A stretch of DNA of 37,221 bases from an uncultured Alphaproteobacteria bacterium. Lineage in GTDB: Bacteria; Pseudomonadota; Alphaproteobacteria; Rhodobacterales; Rhodobacteraceae. Every line of letters begins with the position of its first letter. The first letter of the stretch is position 1. Below the pieces are notes generated by a model. It did not search any database, had not been told where the DNA came from, and saw nothing but the letters and a program-made list of their open reading frames with translations. A program made the position numbers and the translations under genes. Shown here piece after piece: positions 17,313 to 23,918 of this stretch. The stretch lies in assembly GCA_902541695.1 (NCBI GenBank), contig CACBRT010000010.1:1-37221 (forward strand), given 5' to 3'.

Positions 17313-18149
17313 GTGCATAAAATTGAAATGGGTGTTTCAAATCAAGATTTTCAAGAATGTTGGATGGTTGCTGGCAGTTTCATTAATAAATGCGCTAAAA
17401 CATATAAAAAATCAGAATTAGAAGGTTTTTTTTCTTGGTTAAGGGCTCATTTGTCACCTCCTTTGATAGAGCATTTATCCTTTCGTTTTGGTAATAAAAT
17501 ATATTTTATTCAAATTTATGATATTGATTATAACTTAAAAACTCCAAACGATAATGTCGAAGGCTTAGTTAGATTTTCAAAAAGATGTAGTGCAATCCCT
17601 TGTCTTTTACCTATGAAAAGAGATCAAAAAAAAATATGGTCACCAGTTGGTAAGGGGTGGTGTTTAATCAGTGCAATAGATGGTTCTCAAATTGACCCAA
17701 TAAAATTATTAACGAATGAAAAAATTGAAATGTCAGATTGGGAAGTTCATGATACATGTGTTACCCTTATTAAGGATAAATTATATAATCAAGGGAATGA
17801 AATTTTATCTTGGCAAAGTAATCCAGATGTATTCCCATCTCTTTGGTATTGTGATGAAGAAGGTCCAAAGTATGTAATAGTAGGTTCGGGTAGATATCCA
17901 AAAACTGAAATATTGAAACCAAAAAATTTAGAGGATATCAAGGAAGAAGCTTCAAAAATGAGCCCTAAAGGTTTCTATTGCTACGTTATATTACGTAATC
18001 TGAGGAATAATAAACCAAATAAATTGTTGTTCTATTTAAACCAAATTTTTGGAATAAAATTAAAAGAAAAGATTTTTCCATTAATAAGAGGTGAGAAAAT
18101 GAATCTCAGAATGAGTGAAATGTTGCCTTTATATAAAACCTATCATTGA
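17313..18149 (+). CDS. Protein of unknown function (278 aa, GTG start)
   Basis: A 278-aa protein without signal peptide or transmembrane segment. It has notable Trp/Cys content in the middle (KGWCLISAIDG, WEVHDTCVTL, FPSLWYCDEEGP) and a basic C-terminus. I recognise no family. The GTG start is supported by GAGGG about 8 nt upstream. The last seven codons (LYKTYH and stop) lie inside a 182-bp direct repeat whose second copy at 23127 keeps those codons without the rest of the gene, so a paralogue was probably deleted there. It sits between an integrase relic and that repeat, so it is likely island cargo. Confidence 0.6.
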   Translation: MHKIEMGVSNQDFQECWMVAGSFINKCAKTYKKSELEGFFSWLRAHLSPPLIEHLSFRFGNKIYFIQIYDIDYNLKTPNDNVEGLVRFSKRCSAIPCLLPMKRDQKKIWSPVGKGWCLISAIDGSQIDPIKLLTNEKIEMSDWEVHDTCVTLIKDKLYNQGNEILSWQSNPDVFPSLWYCDEEGPKYVIVGSGRYPKTEILKPKNLEDIKEEASKMSPKGFYCYVILRNLRNNKPNKLLFYLNQIFGIKLKEKIFPLIRGEKMNLRMSEMLPLYKTYH

Positions 18150-18311
18150 TATTTCCTTTGTAATCTATTTCTCTATGCTCTAAAATTAATTAGTATTATG
18201 TTTTTTAATTATCTAACGTGAAGATTTAGGTGGAATAAATGTGGGAAAAGAGAGTAGGGCTAAGAGATTATTGATTTAAGATCAAAGACTTATCATTCAA
18301 TTAGAATCCCA
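18130..18311 (+). repeat. 182-bp direct repeat, left copy (att-region repeat R1)
   Basis: Starts TATATAAAACCTATCATTG and ends GAATCCCA. The second copy is at 23127-23308, exactly 4,997 bp away, with no net indels and about 90% identity counted by eye. It contains GGTGGAATAAATGTGGGAAAAG-like short direct repeats that look like integrase arm sites, and its right edge is the start of a tRNA-Ser 3' end. Homology stops at 18311, the expected crossover point, so R1 looks like an old attachment-site junction. Confidence 0.8.
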
Positions 18312-18380
18312 TCAATTCTATTACTTTTTAATCCTTATATTGGATGGTGCAAAGATCAGGAAAATATAAATATAGATGGT

Positions 18381-18872
18381 ATGTCTATTTCAGAAAGAGC
18401 AAAGATACTTCTAAAAAAAGAGCAAAAATATTGGTGTAATCCGATATCAGAAGGCGTTAATACTTTCAGTTTTGAAAGTAATCCTGTCACCTCAATTATT
18501 TTAGGCTTGGATGGAGAAGAAGCAGAGGTCATTGAATATAATAAATTTAAATGTAAAGTCGGTTGGGGTCGTTCTGGAGGTGGAAGCGGAGGTTATCCAA
18601 TTGTTTTAGTCATAGAAGATGTAGTTTATGATCTTGATCTGGTAAGAGGTGGATGGGAATTAATGAATTTTAATAAAAATTTTCCATTTCTTTTATTATC
18701 TAGGCATGGATCGTTATGTGATCTTTCAGGATCTCATGCCTGTCTGCAAGCTTTTGTTTATCATAACAAAGTTTTATCGACACCAACGGACTGGTTGTGT
18801 ACTGTTAGAGGAAATGTAGGATGTGGAAAAAAACCTACGGAAGGTATAGAAATTTTAAAAAGTAGAAATTGA
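18381..18872 (+). CDS. Unknown protein, paralogue of the 13669 C-terminal domain, probably 5'-truncated
   Basis: A 163-aa protein whose residues about 50-135 repeat the C-terminal domain of the 13669 gene: KFKC, a glycine-rich turn, YDLDLVRGGW, FPFLLLSRHGSLC and ACLQAFVYH. The annotated ATG may not be original. The same frame is open upstream without any ATG, GTG or TTG and reads SILLLFNPYIGWCKDQ, like the end of a signal peptide, up to the R1 recombination boundary at 18311. The gene therefore seems to have lost its start and secretion signal when the junction formed, and may now be a pseudogene or make a cytoplasmic remnant. Confidence 0.6.
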   Translation: MSISERAKILLKKEQKYWCNPISEGVNTFSFESNPVTSIILGLDGEEAEVIEYNKFKCKVGWGRSGGGSGGYPIVLVIEDVVYDLDLVRGGWELMNFNKNFPFLLLSRHGSLCDLSGSHACLQAFVYHNKVLSTPTDWLCTVRGNVGCGKKPTEGIEILKSRN

Positions 18873-18896
18873 ATAATACAAAATAGGTTTTTTTTA

Positions 18897-20171
18897 ATGG
18901 GTATAGTTAAAGAAAAATCAATTTTTCAAAAATTGAAAAGAGAATTTTTTGAAATTTCTAAAGAGTTGGAAGAGAATGGTTCTTCAATTGATCTCTTAAT
19001 AAGAAGAACAAATCTTAATACAGATATTGTTTTACTTGGTGTAGGAACAAAAGCGAAATCTAAGCTTAATAAAGATTTAGGAAATTTATATCGCAAAATA
19101 TATGATGGAATAGAAATAAAGACTCTAGAAAAAGCAGTATCTTTTGGGAATTGTACAGCTGCCTGGATACTAGCAAAAAAAATGAGAGATGAAGGTAAAG
19201 TAACTAAGGCAAATTCTAAGAAGTATCGATTATTTTTAGAAAATGGTTCATTTGATACTGAAATACTACAAATTGGTTCAAAGTTTATGGACGTAGGTTA
19301 TGATTACTTGAATCCAGAAAGCATAGGTGATCAGGATTTGCATAAAGCGATTTACTGGCTTAGCAGAGCTATTGATGATGGAGATACTGCTGGAGGATGG
19401 GCAAGACATTATTTAGGAGTTGCATATTCATGGCTTGCTAATTCTATTGAATCTAAATCAGATGCAAAAAGTAAAAAAACTTTCAATGCATATGCTGAGC
19501 AAGCAGTGTTTAACTTTGAAGTAGCTGCAAGAGCTGATAATGATGAAGCTTTGCGGAATTTGGGGAATATTTATAATCTTGGTGAATTTGTTAAAAAGGA
19601 TACAAAGAAGGCTCTTCAAAAATGGCGGGAAGCTAGTAAATTAGGCAATAAAGCTGCAACTGAAATAGTAGCTGAGTGCTACTATTATGGTGATGGCACT
19701 CGCACAAATAAAACAAAAGCACTACAATATTATTTATTATTAGGAGAAGAATATACTTATGAAGTTCTTGTTAAGCTCGCACGTTATTATATCGAAGGTC
19801 ATAGGTTACTCAAGAAGGGAAAAACTTACGGTATAAAGTTATTAGAAAGAGCCGTAAAAGAGGACTTTGGAGAAGCTCAAGAATTACTTGCAAATGAATA
19901 TTATGATGACTATTACAGTAACAACAAAAAAAGAAAAGAAATCATAAAAAAAGCATTTGATCTTTATAAAAAAGCAGCAAAAAATAAAGACGACCCCAGA
20001 ATATTTGCGGCTCTAAAATTAGGTCAATTTTACTTATTCGGATTGGGTATAAATAAAAACTCAAAACAAGCTGAATTTTGGTTTAGAAAAGTTATAGAAG
20101 CAGATACGATAGAAAACTATCGTATGCAAGCTGTTGTCTACCTAGAAGATTATTTAGGTATCAAGCTTTAA
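18897..20171 (+). CDS. Sel1-like repeat protein, cytoplasmic
   Basis: A 424-aa protein with no signal peptide. The first 140 residues are helical and lysine/glutamate-rich. From about residue 150 there are Sel1-like repeats, some degenerate: NDEALRNLGNIYNLGEFVKKDTKKALQ, NKAATEIVAECYYYGDGTRTNKTKALQ, AALKLGQFYLFGLGINKNSKQAE. The repeats are more diverged from consensus than in the 15842 protein and the two do not look like recent duplicates, yet each is followed by the same integrase relic. Role unknown; probably a protein-interaction scaffold. Confidence 0.78.
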   Translation: MGIVKEKSIFQKLKREFFEISKELEENGSSIDLLIRRTNLNTDIVLLGVGTKAKSKLNKDLGNLYRKIYDGIEIKTLEKAVSFGNCTAAWILAKKMRDEGKVTKANSKKYRLFLENGSFDTEILQIGSKFMDVGYDYLNPESIGDQDLHKAIYWLSRAIDDGDTAGGWARHYLGVAYSWLANSIESKSDAKSKKTFNAYAEQAVFNFEVAARADNDEALRNLGNIYNLGEFVKKDTKKALQKWREASKLGNKAATEIVAECYYYGDGTRTNKTKALQYYLLLGEEYTYEVLVKLARYYIEGHRLLKKGKTYGIKLLERAVKEDFGEAQELLANEYYDDYYSNNKKRKEIIKKAFDLYKKAAKNKDDPRIFAALKLGQFYLFGLGINKNSKQAEFWFRKVIEADTIENYRMQAVVYLEDYLGIKL

Positions 20172-20263
20172 AGATAAACGGTAAAATATTTTGGTTACTT
20201 ATTCAATAATTTATAATGTTCAAATAAATAAATTAAAAATTAGTAATTTAAGAAATTTTTAAA

Positions 20264-20413
20264 ATGGTAAAACCTGGAAGGGTGAGCATGAAAGAAATTT
20301 CTGTTTATCTAGGACATAAGTAAGTAGTTGTAACAGAGAGGGTTTATGCGAAATTTAAACCAACCTTCATGAAAGAATCTTCATCTGTTATGGCTGATGC
20401 TACCAATTTCTGA
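20264..20413 (+). pseudogene. Integrase C-terminal relic A with in-frame stop
   Basis: Reads MVKPGRVSMKEISVYLGHK, then TAA, then VVVTERVYAKFKPTFMKES and a short tail to TGA at 20411. The histidine of LGH and the tyrosine of VY are kept, so the frame shows purifying history followed by one nonsense change where the sister copy has TCA. It begins at the same codon (ATGGT) as relic B. The 513-bp gap 20172-20684 that holds it otherwise contains only the hairpin at 20457 and the leader hairpin at 20654. Confidence 0.85.
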
Positions 20414-20456
20414 GATCGGAATGTGATTATGTTTCCAAAAGACTATTTTTCTTTTG

Positions 20457-20529
20457 TAAGTCATTGATTTTAAAGGATAAACGATGGTACGCCCTAGGGT
20501 AGCGTTTATGTAATGATTTCAATGACTTA
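20457..20529. other. 73-nt two-tier hairpin downstream of integrase relic A
   Basis: Outer stem TAAGTCATTGA (20457-20467) with TCAATGACTTA (20519-20529), 11 bp perfect. Inner stem ATAAACG (20477-20483) with CGTTTAT (20503-20509), 7 bp. The loop contains CCCTAGGG. The left arm region (GTCATTGATTTTAA.GATAAA) has a counterpart after relic B near 23065, and ATGATTTCAAT recurs after relic C near 17269, so it is part of a repeated unit following the integrase tails. No T run. A recombination site or structured RNA is possible. Confidence 0.55.
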
Positions 20530-20653
20530 GACGAGATGACTCGCCCCATTTGTTTCAAAGTGTTTAGATATTTCAGCTCATTTTTCTTAAAGGCTTGGAT
20601 TCAATTATATTTACAAACATAATTATTTTAGAAAATACACGATTCGTAATATT

Positions 20654-20679
20654 TTACCTTTGCGAAGGTAATTAAGGAG
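20654..20679 (+). promoter_or_regulatory. Leader hairpin abutting a strong Shine-Dalgarno
   Basis: TTACCTT-TGCG-AAGGTAA (20654-20671) forms a 7-bp stem ending 2 nt before AAGGAG (20674-20679), which is 5 nt before the ATG at 20685. The stem could tune ribosome access to the 404-aa membrane protein gene. Confidence 0.4.
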
Positions 20680-20684
20680 TTTTT

Positions 20685-21899
20685 ATGGTTAATTCAGATA
20701 GCAGTACAGTAAACCAAAAACTTGATACTTCAAATGAACTTCAAAATCACTTAAAATGGTTAGATACATTTACTCCAGCAGCTTTAGGTGTGTTGTCTAC
20801 CGCATCTGGTATATACACTTACTTAGGAGTTTCAACACTTTTGGATAACACTGGTATACTAAGTGTAGTTGCGGCAGTTGCCTATTCAACTGCAGTATCA
20901 GTTGGTATTTTTGTATTTTGGAGTTACTTATTAAGACTTCTTCCTTCTATGTCTACAACGAAAGGCTATTTAGGTTTATCGTTAGCAGGAGTAATCGGTA
21001 GTTGTGCGATTATTGCAATGTCAAGTTGGCTTAATGCTACTGCTCTAGCTGGTTCAGCTGCTGTTGAGCAACACCTCGGTAAAACAATAATGGAGTATCA
21101 AAAGGGGTTAGAAAGAGCACATAAGATAGCAATAAGTGCTCAAAGTCTTAAAGAAGAAGTCAAAAGATCGGCAAGAACTTTTGAGGATTTAGCTGAGCAA
21201 GAGAAAGATGGTGATCTTTCTGGCAGGGGTGGGGAAGGCTCGATTTATGCAGTTCTTCTTCAGAAAAGAGATGAGCTTGAAGAAATACAGAAAACGATAG
21301 AAGAAAACGACCAGAAAATTCGAAATTATTTCAAAGATGGAACAGAGCTTATAACTAAGATGCAAACTTTTAAATCTGGTTCAGGACCAATAGATTTAAG
21401 GTCATTAAAATTTTCAGAGGCTTCGATCGAATTATCTGGAATCATTAATGGGTTACTTCAATCCTCTCAAGCGGCTATGGTTTTTCGAGCTATGGATGAC
21501 TTGGAAAGTTTTATTATACCAGATTTAGATGGAACTGGTGATTTTAAAGAGACTCAGGCTGATTTGATTGAAGATGTGAAGGAAAAAATTTCTAATAGAG
21601 CAAAAGTTTTAAGAGAAGCAGCTCGAGAAATTATGGAAATGGATAAACCGAAGGATACAGTTTATACCTCAATATCAAGTGCAGATGCTGTAATTATTTA
21701 TGCAGAAAATTTTTATCCCCAATGGGCTGGAGCAATTGCCATCGATCTTCTTCCTGCAATTTTAGTATTCATTTTAGCAATCACCCAATCCGTTATTCGT
21801 GGGGGAAGAGAAGGATCTTTTGTTGAAGATCGTATGACTGTTTCTGAACTTAAGATTGCAATGCGAGCTTTAAAAGATGTAGAAAAGCACAAGGATTAG
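20685..21899 (+). CDS. Multi-span membrane protein with coiled-coil region
   Basis: A 404-aa protein. Three hydrophobic segments lie near residues 30-50, 60-88 and 97-120, and a fourth near 348-371 (IAIDLLPAILVFILAITQSVI). Between them about 220 residues are charged and helical, probably a coiled coil (KRDELEEIQKTIEENDQKI). No family is recognised. The start is secure (AAGGAG 5 nt upstream). The next gene begins 49 bp later and encodes a membrane-anchored ClpP-fold protein, so the two may form a membrane complex. The long helical region beside a protease-like partner suggests a scaffold or substrate role, but that is inference. Confidence 0.65.
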   Translation: MVNSDSSTVNQKLDTSNELQNHLKWLDTFTPAALGVLSTASGIYTYLGVSTLLDNTGILSVVAAVAYSTAVSVGIFVFWSYLLRLLPSMSTTKGYLGLSLAGVIGSCAIIAMSSWLNATALAGSAAVEQHLGKTIMEYQKGLERAHKIAISAQSLKEEVKRSARTFEDLAEQEKDGDLSGRGGEGSIYAVLLQKRDELEEIQKTIEENDQKIRNYFKDGTELITKMQTFKSGSGPIDLRSLKFSEASIELSGIINGLLQSSQAAMVFRAMDDLESFIIPDLDGTGDFKETQADLIEDVKEKISNRAKVLREAAREIMEMDKPKDTVYTSISSADAVIIYAENFYPQWAGAIAIDLLPAILVFILAITQSVIRGGREGSFVEDRMTVSELKIAMRALKDVEKHKD

Positions 21900-21948
21900 A
21901 ATGATTTCCTTTTTTAATGATATAATTACCATGTGTTAATTTGAATAG

Positions 21949-22746
21949 ATGTTTATGACTTCATTCTTTGATAAATTGCCTACTGTGAGGCAAGTAATAT
22001 ATGGAGTTTTATGGATACAAATTGGAATAGCGATTATAACTTTCATAGCTAGTCAACAGACGTTCTTCAATAATAAATATGATCCAAATTACTTAGTTGA
22101 TGAAATAGAGGTACTTCCTTCAGAAAAGCAAGTAAGAAAAATAACAAAAAAAAGAATTCCAGGTTTAAAAACAAGTCAGGATTATCTTCCTAATATTGAA
22201 CTTCCAACCACTTTGAGTGACAGGCTAAATTTTAGAATTGTTTCTGTAGATTCATATGATCGTGGAGTGCTTGCGAGTGGCCAGATAGAACTTGGAGATA
22301 CAAAAAGATTTGTAAATTTTCTTAGAGAGGATGGAGTTGGTAACATTTCTTTCATTGCATTTCATAGTCCAGGTGGAAATGTACAAGAAGCTATACTAAT
22401 TGGTCAGGAAATTAGAGATAGAGGCTTAGATACAATGCTTTCAAGTAACGCTTTTTGTTATAGTGCTTGTCCTTACATGATGGCTGGTGGAGTAGAAAGG
22501 ATTTTCAGTAGACATTCACTTCTTGGAGTTCATCAGCATTATTATTCAGATAAATTATATATCCCTATCTTTCTAGCTGTAACTGATATTCAGAATGGTC
22601 AAGCCGATACATTCCGACATCTTAAAGAAATGGGTATTAACACTGATATTATGGAGTATATCCTGTCAACACCTCCAAAAGAACTTTTTATTCTAAGTTT
22701 GTCTGATCTTGAATTTTTTAATTTTGCAACTGAAATAGTTTACTAA
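21949..22746 (+). CDS. Membrane-anchored periplasmic ClpP-fold protease-like protein (COG3904-like)
   Basis: A 265-aa protein with one N-terminal membrane anchor (about 16-35) and a ClpP/crotonase-fold domain from about 90. HSPGGN (139-144) with VQEAILIGQEIRDRGL after it matches the oxyanion strand-helix of the clan. FCYSACPYMMAGG carries the probable nucleophile S172, and GVHQHY the probable H195. This matches, from memory, the COG3904 predicted periplasmic proteins of alphaproteobacteria; the acidic third residue is not assigned. Topology places the domain in the periplasm. It probably forms an operon with the upstream coiled-coil membrane protein. A peptidase on membrane or secreted proteins is the likely role. 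Confidence 0.75.
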   Translation: MFMTSFFDKLPTVRQVIYGVLWIQIGIAIITFIASQQTFFNNKYDPNYLVDEIEVLPSEKQVRKITKKRIPGLKTSQDYLPNIELPTTLSDRLNFRIVSVDSYDRGVLASGQIELGDTKRFVNFLREDGVGNISFIAFHSPGGNVQEAILIGQEIRDRGLDTMLSSNAFCYSACPYMMAGGVERIFSRHSLLGVHQHYYSDKLYIPIFLAVTDIQNGQADTFRHLKEMGINTDIMEYILSTPPKELFILSLSDLEFFNFATEIVY

Positions 22747-22863
22747 GTATTTGTTAGGATTTATTTTTTTAATCTAATTGAGCTTAACAATGTTTTCTAA
22801 ATAAATGCCGACATACTGATATATAGCATATTTTTATAATTTCATCATTCAGGAGCAGTAAAA

Positions 22864-23010
22864 ATGGTTAAATCTGGTAGGGTAAGCATGAAAGAAATTT
22901 CTGTTTACTTAGGATATAAGTCAGTTAATGTAACTGAAAGAGTCTATGCGAAATATTCCCCTAATTTTATGAAAGAATCTGCTAATGTAATGGGGGATTT
23001 TATTTCTTGA
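22864..23010 (+). pseudogene. Integrase C-terminal relic B, intact 48-codon frame
   Basis: Encodes MVKSGRVSMKEISVYLGYK, then SVNVTERVYAKYSPNFMKES and a short tail: the last 48 residues of a tyrosine integrase. The LGH histidine is tyrosine (LGY), but the VY tyrosine remains. Unlike the other copies the frame has no stop, and AGGAG lies 8 nt before the ATG, so it could be translated as a stand-alone peptide. It lacks the catalytic Arg and most of the fold, so it cannot be an integrase. Relic is the preferred reading; a retained small protein is the alternative. Confidence 0.8.
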
Positions 23011-23126
23011 AACAGTTGCAAATAGCATTATCTGAGAAATGACGTAAGTTTATTTAACTCAGTAATTGATTTTAATAATAAAAGATTTTTTTTTACAATT
23101 AATACGCTAAATCGTTTTATTTTCAA

Positions 23127-23308
23127 TATATAAAACCTATCATTGATATTTGCTTTGTAATCTATTTCTCTATGCTTTAAAGTTAATAAATATTATGTTT
23201 TTTAATTATCTAACGTGAAACTTTAGGTGGAAAAAATGTGGGAAAAGTGAGTAGGGCTAAGAGATTAGTGATTAAAAAACAATAACTTATCATTAATTTA
23301 GAATCCCA
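23127..23308 (+). repeat. 182-bp direct repeat, right copy (R2)
   Basis: Partner of the repeat at 18130. It begins with codons that would read YKTYH-stop as in the 17313 gene, carries GTGGAAAAAATGTGGGAAAAG (paired short direct repeats like integrase arms) at about 23227, and runs directly into the tRNA-Ser core at 23299. It starts 116 bp after integrase relic B, as expected for the int-proximal end of an integrated element. Confidence 0.8.
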
Positions 23309-23320
23309 CCTCCTCCGCCA
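23299..23320 (+). repeat. tRNA-Ser 3'-end fragment, attachment core
   Basis: TAGAATCCCACCTCCTCC followed by GCCA reproduces the T-stem 3' strand, acceptor strand and CCA of a tRNA-Ser gene. The rest of a tRNA is missing: upstream lacks the GTGGG T-stem partner. Such 3' fragments are left at the far end of elements integrated into a tRNA gene. The R1 copy keeps only the first bases (GAATCCCA). Confidence 0.75.
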
Positions 23321-23371
23321 TGTTATAATAGACCAATAAAATATACATAGTTTTTTGTATTTTGAGTTTTT

Positions 23372-23392
23372 TACCCCCACTTTTTACCCCCA
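23372..23392 (-). repeat. Two TACCCCCA repeats, putative integrase arm sites left of the tRNA-Thr core
   Basis: TACCCCCA at 23372-23379 and 23385-23392 (13-bp period). On the minus strand they read TGGGGGTA, related to the TGGGAGTAAA repeats at 23638-23699 on the other side of the core at 23556. Between them and the core there is only an imperfect GGGTA/TACCC hairpin near 23469-23490 and no gene. Confidence 0.5.
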
Positions 23393-23555
23393 AAAAAATA
23401 TTGCTAGAGACATTTGTTTAGGGTGCTTTTTCTTTATTTAAAAAGAAAGCTTGATTATGATGGATAAAGGGTAGGGTGACCCATACCCTGTTTACCCACC
23501 CACTTTAGTATTTGGGACTTCTGTTGTTATCTATTAATATGAATTAAGATGAGGG

Positions 23556-23597
23556 AATTTGTAATCAGTGGGTCGGGAGCTCGAGTCTCTCTGGAGG
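23556..23597 (+). repeat. tRNA-Thr(TGT) 3'-end fragment, attachment core 1
   Basis: From AATTTGTAATCAGTGGG to CTGGAGG: anticodon loop (TTTGTAA, anticodon TGT), variable region, T-arm and acceptor 3' strand of tRNA-Thr. One T-loop base differs from cores 2 and 3 (GGGAGCTC against GGGAGTTC), and the ACCA end is replaced by TACTATT. The 1.17-kb gene-free stretch 22747-23918 contains relic B, R2, the tRNA-Ser core, this core and the flanking arm repeats; nothing else in it looks coding. Confidence 0.85.
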
Positions 23598-23637
23598 TAC
23601 TATTACCCCAATAAAATAAGGGTATGAAAGAATCGTG

Positions 23638-23699
23638 TGGGAGTAAAAATGGGCTACACGAAACACTCCCAGCAAAATAGGAGTAAAGTGGGAGTAAAA
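23638..23699 (+). repeat. TGGGAGTAAAA repeats, putative integrase arm sites right of core 1
   Basis: TGGGAGTAAAA at 23638-23648, AGGAGTAAAG at 23679-23688 and TGGGAGTAAAA at 23689-23699. Short direct repeats at this distance (about 40-100 bp) from a tRNA core are typical of the arm-type sites bound by tyrosine integrases. They differ from the arms of the 26-36 kb element, so they belonged to a different integrase, not present in this window. Confidence 0.5.
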
Positions 23700-23918
23700 G
23701 TTACTTTCTTTATATAATCCCAAGGTAGTCATTACATTACACATGCTGATATGTTTTTCGCACTCACATGTGCGTATCTTAGGGTTGTTTCTATTCTCGA
23801 GTGACATATAGAATTTTTGATAACTTTTATAAATTAGTATTAAAGTTTATTAATTGTTTATTATAAATTTTCTGTATATATTAAAATCTTTTAAAATGCT
23901 TAGTATATACTTTTTATT

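Noticed and set aside
18340-18380. A fourth integrase relic (frame reading WMVQRSGKY)
   Set aside because: The WMVQ.SGK phrase recalls the residues just before the other tails, but it covers only about nine codons and nothing after it matches; too short to call.
20457-20529. Classical integron attC site
   Set aside because: No GTTRRRY/RYYYAAC core pair is visible and no integron integrase (with its extra domain) is present, so only the general hairpin shape is comparable.
23220-23320. A tmRNA or complete tRNA-Ser gene ending GCCA
   Set aside because: Only about 20 bases match a tRNA-Ser 3' end; the T-stem partner and 5' acceptor strand are missing.
23565-23807. 80-aa minus-strand frame ending PPERLELPTH
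   Set aside because: The end of this frame is the antisense translation of the tRNA-Thr 3' fragment, a well-known spurious ORF, and the rest runs through the arm repeats.
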